From NCBI GenBank assembly GCA_900770025.1, contig CAAGIW010000047.1:1-30420 (forward strand): a stretch of DNA of 30,420 bases, written 5' to 3'. The translations under genes and the position numbers were made by a program. Positions 7,907-16,135 of the stretch are shown in pieces (positions within the stretch are counted from its first letter, which is position 1; every line of letters starts with the position of its first letter). The stretch comes from an uncultured Prevotella sp. (GTDB lineage Bacteria; Bacteroidota; Bacteroidia; Bacteroidales; Bacteroidaceae). A model generated the notes under the pieces. The model made no database searches. It saw nothing but the letters and a program-made list of their open reading frames with translations, and was not told the DNA's origin.

Positions 7907-10900
7907 GATGACTATCAGTTTTTTGGCTTTCGAGGCGTATGTACTGCCATCGGTAGCCACCCTGACACGATACAGATAGACACCGGTGCCCAGTGTTCTT
8001 CCGCCATCGATGCACAGATTCCACGGTATATCCACCATCGACTGCTCGGGCACTACGATGTGCTCCGAGGTCCAAAGACGACGGCCCGACATATCAAATA
8101 GGTCGATAACCACCTCCATTTCCGACCCGATTCGGTTGTGAACCACACGGAAAGAGGTGTTAGTGGAAGCCGGATTCTGGGTGCATTCCACATCCACAAG
8201 GTCGGGTTGCAACCCTCTCACCACCGTGAAGTCGAGTGTGGCCACCGACAGATTGTTGAGCACATCCCATGCCTTGAACTGCAACTGGTGGCTGCCTGCC
8301 TGCAATGCAGGGATGCTGAAGCCCACGGAGCCCTGCTTGTAACTGCCGAAACTGAAGCTGAAGTAGTCGTTGAGCTTGTAGGTCTGCAGGGGTTCACCGT
8401 CGATGATGAGCTGCAGATCGTGACCTATGCCCGAGCCAGAGGCATTGATACCGTCCTCATCCGACAGCTCTGCCACAAAGTAAGGGGTGGTGTTCACCTC
8501 TTCGCCGTTGACAAACGAGGGTGAGTTGAGGTAGCAGTATATGGCCGGACCCACGCCATCCACGCTCATCTCTCCCGTGCCCTTGAACTGTATGTCGTTG
8601 CTGTAGCCGTTGACCACCTTCTTCTTGTCGTTGGAAACGGCATAGAGGTTGATGCGCCCGTTGGCATCTCCATAGCGTATGTCCTTGGGAACGGCAAAGG
8701 AGAACGAGAACCTTCCCTTGCTCACGGTGTTGGTACCGCGATACACGGTGTTGGTAAAATCGGTATAGACATAGGCGGTGGAGGTGCCCTCCTCGCTGGT
8801 ATCGTTCATCTTGCACACCACCGTTTCGGCCGCATCCATCACGTTCGCCGTCATCGTTCCCTCAAACTGCTCGTCGGGAGCGCCGCCATATTCCACATGA
8901 CCGCTCACAGTGACCTCGCTACCCGCCTTCATTTCCAAGGCCTCACCGGCAGATACCGCCACCCCATTGATTTCGTCTATCACCATCCTTCCGGTGGGAT
9001 AGGCCAGTTTAAGGGCCGGATCGCCCAAGAAGGTATATTGCAGTTTGTTGACAGAGAGTTCCCTTCCAGAGTCCACCAACTTGTTTTTGGCAATGCGCAC
9101 CGCCTCGGCCATGCTCACTCCTCCCTCGTTGTTGTTGAGCACTTCGGTGATGAACGAGGTGTTGATAATCTCGTTCTGACTGGAATATACCGTGCGGGTG
9201 GTGCCCAGAAAGGCGATGGCTCCGCCCGAGGCGTTGAGCACTGCCGTCTCGCCAATATTGCTTGTCTGTCCGTCGTAGGGCATGATGTCGCACGAAGCGG
9301 TGACCCACAGGGGCAGACGGGTACTGGGCACGGTGGCAAAATCGGTCACTTTGAGCACCATTTCGTGGGAGATGCTGTAGGCAGCACCATGACCGCAATA
9401 GTCCATGAGCAGCGCACCGTTCTTCATATACGAGCGCAGCAGCGAGGTGATTTCAGGATAGGTGTTGCCAGATGCCGAGGTAACGCGGTTGAACGAGTCC
9501 CACATCACGCGCTTCACCTCATAGGCCGGATAGTTGCGCTCCACGTTTTTGGCGGCATTGTCGGCGGCAGCCATGTGGATGTTTCCGTTGCCGTCGTCGC
9601 CCATAAACACCATCGTGTTCTGCCACGAGCCTGCCGATGCGTTGTCAAGATAGGCTTCCAGCTTGTCTATCATCACCTTTGCCTCGTTCTCCGTGCGCAC
9701 AGGAAAGCGCCCCACGGCCACATCGGGCTTGCCACGGTATCTATATTCCGTGTCCGTGCCGCTCTGTATCTGCTCTCCATCGTCGAGAAGACAATAGAAG
9801 TCGTCGCTCACATAGCAATACACCTTGCTGTATGAGTTCTCGCTCTCATAGCAAAGCAGCAGGTCGTCGGCGGTAATTCCCTCCCAACCTGTCAGGCGCA
9901 GACGGTTGTCCCAGGCCCCATCGCCCATGAGCAACAGGTAGGACGGACACTCATCGGCCGTCTCGGCACGGTCGTAGAGCATCTTCATGTATCGCCTGTA
10001 AGCGGTGGCATCGGGGGTGCCGCTCGAAAATTCGTTATACAGTTCATCGGCGGGGACGATGCGCACAGACAGTCCTTGCCGCTCCTCGTGCAGGGTCTTG
10101 AGCCGTTCGGCCTGCGCCCTCCACTTCTGCGAGGTGGGGATGATGATGATCATGTCGGCCGAAGTGTGGGCATGAAGGTCTTGATTGGTGATGTTGTGCA
10201 CATACTCCGCCTGCTGACAAGCGGCGTAAAGGTCGGGAGCCGCTGCGGGTTCGCCACACTCGATGGCGATATAGTCGAGGCGCACGATGCCGTTTCCTCT
10301 GTTGGTCAGGGTGATGGTGTTGGAGGATTGCAGCGCCGTCACGTCATACACTCCCGATGCCACGGAGGCCACTGCCTCTGAAGCCAAGCCTGGGATGCTG
10401 ACATTGCCCAACAGGGTGCCGTTGCACTGCACCGCCACGGTGGAGGCTCCAGCGGCTGAAAGTGCCACACGGAGCGTGCCCGACACATCGCTGCGAGGCA
10501 CTGCAAGGGTGTAGGTGGCCGATTCTCCGCTGCCTATGGCCTTGCCCTCATACAGGTTTCTGCCGCCGTGATACCATGCGTAGTCGTCTATTTCGTGCAG
10601 TGCGCAGCGCGACTCGCTGCCCGGATAGAACGAGGCCACAAAGTCTGCCTCGCTGAGCAGTTGCGGACTGCCGTCGCCCTCGGTGATGAAGTAATAGCCA
10701 TAGTCGCTGTATGGATTGCGCACCCGCTCGGCTTTGCTGTTCCAGCTCACTGGTCCCTGGGCATAAAACAGATGGCGTCCGCCCACCACACAGCGGGGCA
10801 CCTGCTTCAGGTCGTCGGTATCGGTCAGGTAATCACCATAGAGTGTCTCGGGCTGCAGGGCTCCACCATAGCCATAGATGCACACCCTGTTGATGTCGGA

Positions 10901-11464
10901 GAAGCCAGCCTTGGCCACCACGTCGGGGGTAAGCTCGCACACACCGGTGGCACTCACCCTGATTTTCGCCCATCTGCCCTGCGCCAGCACCGAGTGGGCG
11001 GCATAGCGATCGGCCGCAGCGGGGGCCAAGGCCGATTGCCTCAACGTGCCAGTGGCGGCGGAGATGGAGTGGCGTGGCACGGCTTTCAGACTTATCTTAT
11101 AGCTCACCAACTTGCGGTATCTGCCTTCGCGGAACACCAAGGGCACGAGGGTAGCCTCCATTAGCGCCTGCTTGCGGTCGATGCTCACCCAACTGTCTAT
11201 CACGGGCAGGGGCGGCAGCGTGTCGGCAGTGATGCGGTGATAACGGTCGATGTCGGCCTGTGCCATGTCGATGAACTCGGGATATTCTATCACCGGCGTA
11301 TATACAGAGTCGGCATGATGCAGCGGCAGCGGCCAGCGGTGGGTCACCACGGGCAGCACAGAATCCACCTTCACCTGCTGTGCGGTGAGGTTGACAAACT
11401 GCTGTGCCGCAACTGCCATTGCACAACAGCAACACCATGCCATCACTATGATGGTTTTCTTCAT
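7895..11464 (-). CDS. porU: Type IX secretion sortase PorU (C25 gingipain-like family)
   Basis: 1189 residues, near the roughly 1150 of P. gingivalis PorU. A signal peptide covers about residues 1-20 (a run of four Cys, then AMAVAA). The peptidase domain (about 430-820) has the catalytic His in MDYCGHGAAYS (His692) and the catalytic Cys in WVTASCDIMPYDG (Cys725). The last 80 or so residues (LFDMSGRRLW..., ending KAKKLIVIGSK) are a type IX C-terminal domain, so PorU is itself a CTD protein. PorU cleaves the CTD from cargo at the cell surface and joins the cargo to anionic LPS. Its ATG lies one base beyond the stop of the FAH-family gene, indicating one operon. Confidence 0.96.
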   Translation of the reverse strand: MKKTIIVMAWCCCCAMAVAAQQFVNLTAQQVKVDSVLPVVTHRWPLPLHHADSVYTPVIEYPEFIDMAQADIDRYHRITADTLPPLPVIDSWVSIDRKQALMEATLVPLVFREGRYRKLVSYKISLKAVPRHSISAATGTLRQSALAPAAADRYAAHSVLAQGRWAKIRVSATGVCELTPDVVAKAGFSDINRVCIYGYGGALQPETLYGDYLTDTDDLKQVPRCVVGGRHLFYAQGPVSWNSKAERVRNPYSDYGYYFITEGDGSPQLLSEADFVASFYPGSESRCALHEIDDYAWYHGGRNLYEGKAIGSGESATYTLAVPRSDVSGTLRVALSAAGASTVAVQCNGTLLGNVSIPGLASEAVASVASGVYDVTALQSSNTITLTNRGNGIVRLDYIAIECGEPAAAPDLYAACQQAEYVHNITNQDLHAHTSADMIIIIPTSQKWRAQAERLKTLHEERQGLSVRIVPADELYNEFSSGTPDATAYRRYMKMLYDRAETADECPSYLLLMGDGAWDNRLRLTGWEGITADDLLLCYESENSYSKVYCYVSDDFYCLLDDGEQIQSGTDTEYRYRGKPDVAVGRFPVRTENEAKVMIDKLEAYLDNASAGSWQNTMVFMGDDGNGNIHMAAADNAAKNVERNYPAYEVKRVMWDSFNRVTSASGNTYPEITSLLRSYMKNGALLMDYCGHGAAYSISHEMVLKVTDFATVPSTRLPLWVTASCDIMPYDGQTSNIGETAVLNASGGAIAFLGTTRTVYSSQNEIINTSFITEVLNNNEGGVSMAEAVRIAKNKLVDSGRELSVNKLQYTFLGDPALKLAYPTGRMVIDEINGVAVSAGEALEMKAGSEVTVSGHVEYGGAPDEQFEGTMTANVMDAAETVVCKMNDTSEEGTSTAYVYTDFTNTVYRGTNTVSKGRFSFSFAVPKDIRYGDANGRINLYAVSNDKKKVVNGYSNDIQFKGTGEMSVDGVGPAIYCYLNSPSFVNGEEVNTTPYFVAELSDEDGINASGSGIGHDLQLIIDGEPLQTYKLNDYFSFSFGSYKQGSVGFSIPALQAGSHQLQFKAWDVLNNLSVATLDFTVVRGLQPDLVDVECTQNPASTNTSFRVVHNRIGSEMEVVIDLFDMSGRRLWTSEHIVVPEQSMVDIPWNLCIDGGRTLGTGVYLYRVRVATDGSTYASKAKKLIVIGSK

Positions 11465-11465
11465 T

Positions 11466-12083
11466 CTACTTGCAATTAAACTCCAGCACCTTCTGCTGCA
11501 TCAGATACCCCTCCAAGTGGTCGTCGATGTGCACGGGGCCCACTCCCACGGGTGTACCTGTATAGAGCAGGTCGCCGGTCTTCAGGGTGAAGAACCTGCT
11601 GATATAGGCTATCAGGCGGTCGATGGTATAGAGCATGTCGGCCGTGCATCCCTGCTGCACCGTGGTGCCGTTGATATCCAAGCGGAAAGGCAGGTTCTGC
11701 ACATCGCCCAGCACACTCTTGTCCACCCACTCTCCTATCACCGCCGACCCGTCGAAGCCCTTGCACAGTTCCCAGGGTTTCCCCTCGCTGCGCAGGCGTT
11801 GCTGCAGGTCGCGGGCGGTAAAGTCGATGCCCACGGTGACAGCATCGTAATAGCGGTGGGCAAACTTTTCAGGAATGCTCTTGCCCAACCGGCAGATGCG
11901 CACCACAATCTCCGTCTCATAGTCCACCCTGGTGCTCCAGTCGGGGATGAAGAAGGGCTTGTGGTCTTTAAGCAAAGCCGAGTCGGCCTTGGTGAAAATC
12001 ACAGGTTCTTCCGGTATATATAACGCTCCGTCCAGCTCTTTATTGTGCTGGAGATAGTTCATTCCTACTGCAAATATTTTCAT
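11466..12083 (-). CDS. Fumarylacetoacetate hydrolase (FAH) family protein
   Basis: 205 residues, typical of the short single-domain FAH family. It starts MKIFAVGMNY and has the acidic metal-binding motif DYETEIVVRI (about 53-62), the GIDFTARDLQ motif, and LLYTGTPVGVGPVHIDDHLEG near the C terminus. Family members hydrolyse or decarboxylate C-C bonds of acylpyruvates or oxaloacetate with Mg2+. The exact substrate cannot be read from the sequence; acylpyruvase or oxaloacetate decarboxylase activity are candidates. It is separated from porU by one base, so it is co-transcribed although no functional link to secretion is evident. Confidence 0.92.
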   Translation of the reverse strand: MKIFAVGMNYLQHNKELDGALYIPEEPVIFTKADSALLKDHKPFFIPDWSTRVDYETEIVVRICRLGKSIPEKFAHRYYDAVTVGIDFTARDLQQRLRSEGKPWELCKGFDGSAVIGEWVDKSVLGDVQNLPFRLDINGTTVQQGCTADMLYTIDRLIAYISRFFTLKTGDLLYTGTPVGVGPVHIDDHLEGYLMQQKVLEFNCK

Positions 12084-12125
12084 GATGCCAGTATTGTTTG
12101 GTATAATTCTTGCGAGTGGCCCGTC

Positions 12126-12332
12126 TCACTCCTTGTATTCCAGGATGTCGCCGGGCTGGCATCCCAGTTCGTGGCAGATGGCTTCGAGGGTAGAAAAGCG
12201 TATGGCGCGGGCCTTCCCCGTCTTCAGTATCGACAGGTTGGCCTGCGTCAGTCCCACACGCTCGGCCAGTTCGCCCAGCGTCATCTTCCGTTTTGCCATC
12301 TCCACATCCAGATTCACGATAATTCTTCCCAT
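12126..12332 (-). CDS. Small XRE-family (Cro/C1-type) DNA-binding regulator
   Basis: 68 residues from the ATG at 12332; an upstream TTG start at 12338 would add only two residues and is less likely. The whole chain is one helix-turn-helix domain: KRKMTLGELAERVGLTQANLSILKTGKA, then RFSTLEAICHELGCQPGDILEY, as in the YozG-like group. It starts 23 bp after the stop of the DUF2975 gene, and such pairs of a small XRE regulator with a DUF2975 membrane protein are common in many bacteria. Its target is probably its own operon (inference). Confidence 0.93.
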   Translation of the reverse strand: MGRIIVNLDVEMAKRKMTLGELAERVGLTQANLSILKTGKARAIRFSTLEAICHELGCQPGDILEYKE

Positions 12333-12355
12333 AGACAAGTGCCGTTAAAAAGGGG

Positions 12356-13003
12356 TCAGATGGTCAGCTCCTGCTCCTCCTGCAGGCGCAGTCCCTGTGC
12401 AAAGGCTTCTGCCATGAGCAGCAAGAACAGGCTGAAGATGAGATAGCCCGACTCCACATGTTCCGAGAAGTTCACACGATAATGCTCCAAGTCGAAGGCC
12501 TGACAGGCCGCATAGCACTGCAGCAGGGCCAGGATGGTGCCGCTGCCTCCGCATATCATCATGCCCCACCCCGTGCGGCGCAGGTATTTCACCGTGTGCC
12601 ACGAGAACACTTCGCGGCGATAGAGGCAGCGCACAAACTTGATCATGCCCATCAGCGCCATGATGCCGCCCACCAAGGTGAGGAACGACAGACTGAGGAT
12701 GACGGCAGGATGGTCGGCCCAGGTATTGCCCGTGGATGCCACTACCACCTGCAGGGGCCATGCCTGTATGGGTTTTCCGGTGTGGCGGTCGGGCATGTTC
12801 ACTGCCGACTCGTCGGTAAGATACTTGGGTATCAGCGCCACCGACGTGGCCGAGGCGTTCATCTGTTCGCCATGCTCCACGCAATCCTGCGCCGTGGAGT
12901 AGCCCATGCCAAACGACTGTCCCATGAGATACAGGGTGAGTGCCACGTGGATGATTGCCACTGCCGTGATGGCCACGCAGATGGCGGTAATTCTCTTGTT
13001 CAT
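12356..13003 (-). CDS. DUF2975-type four-helix membrane protein
   Basis: 215 residues. Hydrophobic segments lie near residues 7-27, 103-123, 148-170 and 188-207, and an extracytoplasmic loop with sites such as EHGEQMNASATS lies between the first two. The layout and the paired XRE gene match the DUF2975 family. Its biochemical role is unknown; in such pairs the membrane protein is often thought to control the regulator (inference). It ends in a Gln/Glu-rich tail (GLRLQEEQELTI). Confidence 0.8.
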   Translation of the reverse strand: MNKRITAICVAITAVAIIHVALTLYLMGQSFGMGYSTAQDCVEHGEQMNASATSVALIPKYLTDESAVNMPDRHTGKPIQAWPLQVVVASTGNTWADHPAVILSLSFLTLVGGIMALMGMIKFVRCLYRREVFSWHTVKYLRRTGWGMMICGGSGTILALLQCYAACQAFDLEHYRVNFSEHVESGYLIFSLFLLLMAEAFAQGLRLQEEQELTI

Positions 13004-13052
13004 GTTTCGTATTTGTTTTGAGGGCAGACCAGTGGCCGCCGCAAGTTACACA

Positions 13053-13556
13053 TTATAGATATAGGCCCGCCAACAGGTTTTTCAGGTCGCTGTGCATCAT
13101 CATATAGCTGTCGATAAGATGCTCTCTGCCGTCCTTACCATCCAACTGATACATCCTCACACCCAACAGCATGTCGTCGAAACCCATGTATTCGGTGCGC
13201 TTCTCGGGTGCGTCGAAGCGGCGGGTGTCGCCGTTCCAGCGTGCATAGTCCACCTGCACCAGCATGTCGCCATAGGCAAAGGTGAGCTGCTTCACGGGCA
13301 CCCACTTCATTTCATCAGCATCCCAGCGGTAGGTAGTTTTCTCCGTCAGTCGGTCCTGTTCGTCATAACGGTAGGTGCTCATGCTCTGCTTCTCCAACGG
13401 CATGGCTTCGCCCTCCGTGCAGTGGTAGGCATAGAGAGTGGTCACTCTGCCCTGCTCAATGTCTGCATTATACACATAGTCACTGCCGCTTGTCACCTGC
13501 GTGGCTTGGGTAAACATGCTTAAAATCATTCCTGCTGTAACATTCATCAGTACCAT
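13053..13556 (-). CDS. DUF3836-type secreted protein
   Basis: 167 residues with a short hydrophobic, signal-like N terminus (MVLMNVTAGMILSMFTQATQ). The mature part has repeated short beta motifs of the type YxYDEQDRLTEKTTYRWDADEMKWVPV, characteristic of the DUF3836 family known from Bacteroides and Prevotella. No enzyme motif is seen. It lies 49 bp upstream of the DUF2975 gene on the same strand and has its own good promoter at 13641-13672. The second Met (13547) is an alternative start. Confidence 0.75.
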   Translation of the reverse strand: MVLMNVTAGMILSMFTQATQVTSGSDYVYNADIEQGRVTTLYAYHCTEGEAMPLEKQSMSTYRYDEQDRLTEKTTYRWDADEMKWVPVKQLTFAYGDMLVQVDYARWNGDTRRFDAPEKRTEYMGFDDMLLGVRMYQLDGKDGREHLIDSYMMMHSDLKNLLAGLYL

Positions 13557-13640
13557 AATTGTATCTTTTAGAGGGTTTGTTTATTGATTTCCGTTTGTTT
13601 TTTATTGTTTCTCTTTTGTTATTTATCGTTTTTCGATATG

Positions 13641-13672
13641 CAAAAGTATAACGTTCTTTCGATACCTCCAAA
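13641..13672 (-). promoter_or_regulatory. Putative Bacteroidetes promoter for the DUF3836 gene
   Basis: On the minus strand TTTG (13672-13669) is followed by exactly 20 nt and then TACTTTTG (13648-13641), a full match to TAnnTTTG. Transcription would start near 13634 and leave a leader of about 78 nt. The transcript may also cover the DUF2975 and XRE genes. Confidence 0.65.
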
Positions 13673-13837
13673 CAATTTTCAATAAAAATTTATCGAATAA
13701 CAATAATTTAACGTCCTTTTACAATTCACCGTTCTCCAATAACTGTTCCACGAATGATTTTACGCAAGAATGGATTTTTGTTGGTTATTTTCACCAAGAG
13801 TTTGCCTTTGTAGATGATGCCCTCTGCAGGTCGTTTT

Positions 13838-13925
13838 GCAAAACGCACCATTTTGCATCGCAAAACGCACCATTTTAGAACGCAAAACGCACCATTTTAG
13901 AACGCAAAACGCACCGTTTTAGAAA
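13838..13925. repeat. 22-bp tandem array, copy 1 (four units)
   Basis: Four units of exactly 22 bp start at 13838, 13860, 13882 and 13904. Each reads GCAAAACGCACC, then A or G, TTTT, and a variable tail (GCATC, AGAAC, AGAAC, AGAAA). The array begins in a palindrome (GTTTTGCAAAAC at 13833-13844). The opening 34 bp from 13833 are identical to 19340-19373 in copy 2, and the downstream flank (CCCCAA, then a CTCAT-ATCAG-CACTT block) is related as well. It lies upstream of the DUF3836 promoter. Confidence 0.9.
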
Positions 13926-14101
13926 TCACCCCAATTTGCCTTGGAATTTGATAAGCCTTTGGCATCTTTTCAGAACGCCAATTATCCACTCATCATCAGC
14001 CACTTATCTCTCCATTGAACTGCTGCGTTCATGTTTCTTTCTCCTCCCCTTGGGGAGGTCGGGTGGGGCCTTTTTTCTTTCTTCCGCCTCCCCGTTCAAC
14101 A

Positions 14102-14275
14102 TCATTTCACTTGATGCCTTTTGAACACCACAAAGTTAATGCCTTTTTTTACATCACAAAGCTGATAGTAATCCACCAATCCCTGATTTTCCAATGACCT
14201 ACATTTCATTTCACTCACACTTATTTGTATTCCTTGAAACGGATGTTCTGAAAGACTGCCCCGCAATACTCTCAT
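14102..14275 (-). CDS. Possible small protein, 57 residues, unrecognised
   Basis: From the ATG at 14275 the chain runs MRVLRGSLSEHPF to GINFVVFKRHQVK. Amino-acid composition looks protein-like, with charged residues spread among hydrophobics, but I know no family for it, see no ribosome-binding site, and base composition is more AT-rich than the neighbouring genes. It may be a gene remnant or chance. Confidence 0.25.
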   Translation of the reverse strand: MRVLRGSLSEHPFQGIQISVSEMKCRSLENQGLVDYYQLCDVKKGINFVVFKRHQVK

Positions 14276-14365
14276 TTTGCAACTGCGAAGACAAAGAAAA
14301 GGCAATGGCAGAGTTGATTTCACAAAAGCGCAAGCAAAACACAAATGCCGCTAATGAGACAACTC

Positions 14366-14406
14366 CTCATTCGTAATTCGTAATTCAACATTCGTAATTC
14401 CTCATT
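14366..14406. repeat. ATTCGTAATTC-type short repeat cluster
   Basis: Three close copies of TTCGTAATTC at 14370-14379, 14378-14386 (overlapping) and 14391-14400, flanked on both sides by CTCATTC. The cluster overlaps the 3' end of the activation-domain gene and supplies its last six codons and stop (MRNYEC). A longer relative lies at 21205-21264. Confidence 0.75.
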
Positions 14407-15086
14407 CTCTTCTTCCTTTTATAGCAGTCTTTGAAGTTGCAGAGGCCGCAGGTGTATTCCAGCTTGCGCACATGCGGACCCACGCCAATGATGCCGCTGA
14501 CCGACTTGACTGGCTGCATCAGACTGGAGGGGGTGAGACTGACACCACAGGGGGTGGGAGTGCCGAAAAGGGGGAAAAGAAGCTGCTGCTGAGACACATC
14601 CCAACCGCAATAGCCGGGCGAGAAACGGTTGGTGTGGCGCCATCCGTAGGGCGAAATCTCCTGTTGCAGACGCTCTTCCATGCAGTCGGCCGCCTTCTCG
14701 GCAATCACACTGCCTATGGCATCGGCAATGAACACCTTCACCATGTCGCCCTGTTGCTTCAGCTGGTGCTGGAAATTCTCGTACTCACTGCCTGCCGTGG
14801 CCACGAAAAGGGCGTAGGCACCGGCGCCGCGCAACTGGTTTCCGATGATGCGACCTATGGAAAAGTCCTTGCCCATCAACTGAAGTGTGTGAGAGGAGAG
14901 CGTGTGTGTGCCCTTGGAAATGAAGAAACAGAAGCGCGCACGGAGGAAAAGACGAATCTGCTGCACCAATGCCTGCACCTCGGCCTGCACGTCGTCGCCG
15001 GGCAACTGGTCGCCATAGCCCATCTGTTGGTATATCTCAGACAGACCGATGCCCAGTTGGTCGTAGTGCAGCGTGGATTGATACAT
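14385..15086 (-). CDS. Free-standing B12-dependent methionine synthase activation (AdoMet-binding) domain protein
   Basis: 233 residues. The chain matches the C-terminal activation domain of MetH: RFSPGYCGWD (154-163) corresponds to the RxxPGY AdoMet-binding motif, followed by CGVSLTPSSLMQPVKSVSGIIG (180-201). In MetH this domain uses AdoMet to re-methylate oxidised cobalamin; a separately encoded version is known next to a MetH without it in Thermotoga. A Cys motif, C213-x2-C216-x4-C221, follows and could bind a metal or an Fe-S cluster. Cys233 comes from the intergenic repeat and is probably incidental. The gene starts 26 bp after the UroD-family gene. It most likely reactivates a corrinoid protein, with the fusion at 21284-24334 the obvious local candidate (inference). 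Confidence 0.85.
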   Translation of the reverse strand: MYQSTLHYDQLGIGLSEIYQQMGYGDQLPGDDVQAEVQALVQQIRLFLRARFCFFISKGTHTLSSHTLQLMGKDFSIGRIIGNQLRGAGAYALFVATAGSEYENFQHQLKQQGDMVKVFIADAIGSVIAEKAADCMEERLQQEISPYGWRHTNRFSPGYCGWDVSQQQLLFPLFGTPTPCGVSLTPSSLMQPVKSVSGIIGVGPHVRKLEYTCGLCNFKDCYKRKKRMRNYEC

Positions 15087-15112
15087 GTGCTATAAGGGGC
15101 AGAGGAGAGCGG

Positions 15113-16135
15113 TTAGGCATGAAATCTTCTGTTGCCCTCTTCCACTGCATGGAAGAAAGCATCGATGTTCTGCAGGGGAGAATGTGGCGGAGTGTCGCAA
15201 CCACTGGATATCACGAAGTTGGGAAAGTTCTTCATGCGCTCCATCAGTTGCAGCGTGGCCTGCTCCATCTGCTGCGGAGTGGCATCTTTGAAAAGAGCCA
15301 CGGGGTCGAGATTGCCCATGACAAGGGCATTGGCAGGCACATCACGGGCCACCTGAAGCATGTCGCACTTGTTGCCAAAGTGGTAGGCGGCGGCTCCAGT
15401 GTCCACCATGGCACGGGTGCAATGGCCGGTGTTTCCGCAGTTGTGGAGCACCACGGTGAACCAATCATCCTGCAAGGCATCCACAATACGCTTCACATAT
15501 ACAGAAGAGAAGGCATGACAATCGTCGTTGGAAAGCAGTCCGGCGGCAGGCTCTGCCATCACCACTCCGTTGACACCCGTCTGCTTCAGGGCGTCACAAT
15601 ATTTCAGGATAAACCTTGTACACTTGTCCAATAGCTGATGGGCGGCGGCAGGGTTTTCGTAGATAAGCATCATGATGGCCGACATATCGTAGAGTCTGCC
15701 AGCCAAAGAGAAAGGACCGATGCAGCCACCCAGCACTGGTTTGCCAGTGATATTGCGGGCGGCCAGCAGATTGGCCTTGAGATAAGCAGGCACACGCCCC
15801 TGGTGAAGCGAGGGCACCCTGAGCTCGTTTATATCGTGAGGAGTGGAGAGCAGATGGCCCATCACGGCAGGCACGGCATCGGGCTCAAAGGCTATCTCTG
15901 CCCCGAAAGCCTCGGCCTCTACCGTGAGATCCATAATCACGGTGGCGGCAGCGGTGGGATAGGCATCGGCCAATGCCTTGATACACTTGTAATGAGCCTC
16001 GCCTTCTGACACGGCATCAATCACCCTGCACCCCGTCATGTCGATGCCGGGATGGGTCATAATGGGAATGGCCGCCACCCTGCCTCCGTTCATCAGGTCG
16101 GCAGCCCACTGTTTCATGTTGGTTTTCATAGTCAT
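15113..16135 (-). CDS. UroD-family methylcobamide:thiol methyltransferase (MtaA/MtbA-like)
   Basis: 340 residues with the uroporphyrinogen decarboxylase TIM-barrel fold signature, without the N-terminal arginines of true HemE. The zinc ligands of the MtaA/MtbA group are in place: His231-x-Cys233 (LHNCGNT) and Cys313 (SSGCDTPP). This points to methyl transfer between a corrinoid protein and a zinc-bound thiol rather than haem synthesis. GGCIGPFSLAGRLYDM (136-151) and MGNLDPVALF (273-282) are further family landmarks. Its ATG overlaps the stop of the CNNM gene (16132-16135) and the activation-domain gene follows, so the three are an operon. The thiol acceptor is unknown; bacteria of this group are not known to make coenzyme M, so homocysteine is a reasonable guess. 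Confidence 0.85.
   Translation of the reverse strand: MTMKTNMKQWAADLMNGGRVAAIPIMTHPGIDMTGCRVIDAVSEGEAHYKCIKALADAYPTAAATVIMDLTVEAEAFGAEIAFEPDAVPAVMGHLLSTPHDINELRVPSLHQGRVPAYLKANLLAARNITGKPVLGGCIGPFSLAGRLYDMSAIMMLIYENPAAAHQLLDKCTRFILKYCDALKQTGVNGVVMAEPAAGLLSNDDCHAFSSVYVKRIVDALQDDWFTVVLHNCGNTGHCTRAMVDTGAAAYHFGNKCDMLQVARDVPANALVMGNLDPVALFKDATPQQMEQATLQLMERMKNFPNFVISSGCDTPPHSPLQNIDAFFHAVEEGNRRFHA

Larger units (their letters stand above)
13557..14384. other. 828-bp intergenic region
   Basis: Apart from the promoter at 13641-13672, the 22-bp array at 13838-13925 and a doubtful small frame at 14102-14275, I see no gene. A GC-rich palindrome at 14043-14058 (CCTCCCCTTGGGGAGG) is followed by GTCGGGTGGGGCC and a T run; this is a widespread kind of Bacteroidetes intergenic sequence. 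A segment around 13985-14010 is similar to 19489-19512 and belongs to the flank of the two 22-bp arrays. Confidence 0.7.

Noticed and set aside
13030..13036. GCCACTG (minus strand), like a B12-riboswitch core motif, upstream of the DUF2975 gene
   Set aside because: Only 49 bp separate the genes, no other conserved cobalamin riboswitch element or fold is seen, and the gene has no B12 link. I also found no B12 riboswitch before the methyltransferase genes.
14043..14070. GC palindrome plus T run as an intrinsic terminator
   Set aside because: The palindrome has only a 2-base centre, and no + strand gene lies upstream to be terminated; it resembles a common Bacteroidetes intergenic sequence.
15113..16135. 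HemE (true uroporphyrinogen decarboxylase)
   Set aside because: The HxC...C zinc motif and the neighbouring activation-domain gene fit the methylcobamide methyltransferase branch, and the N-terminal arginine motif of HemE is missing.
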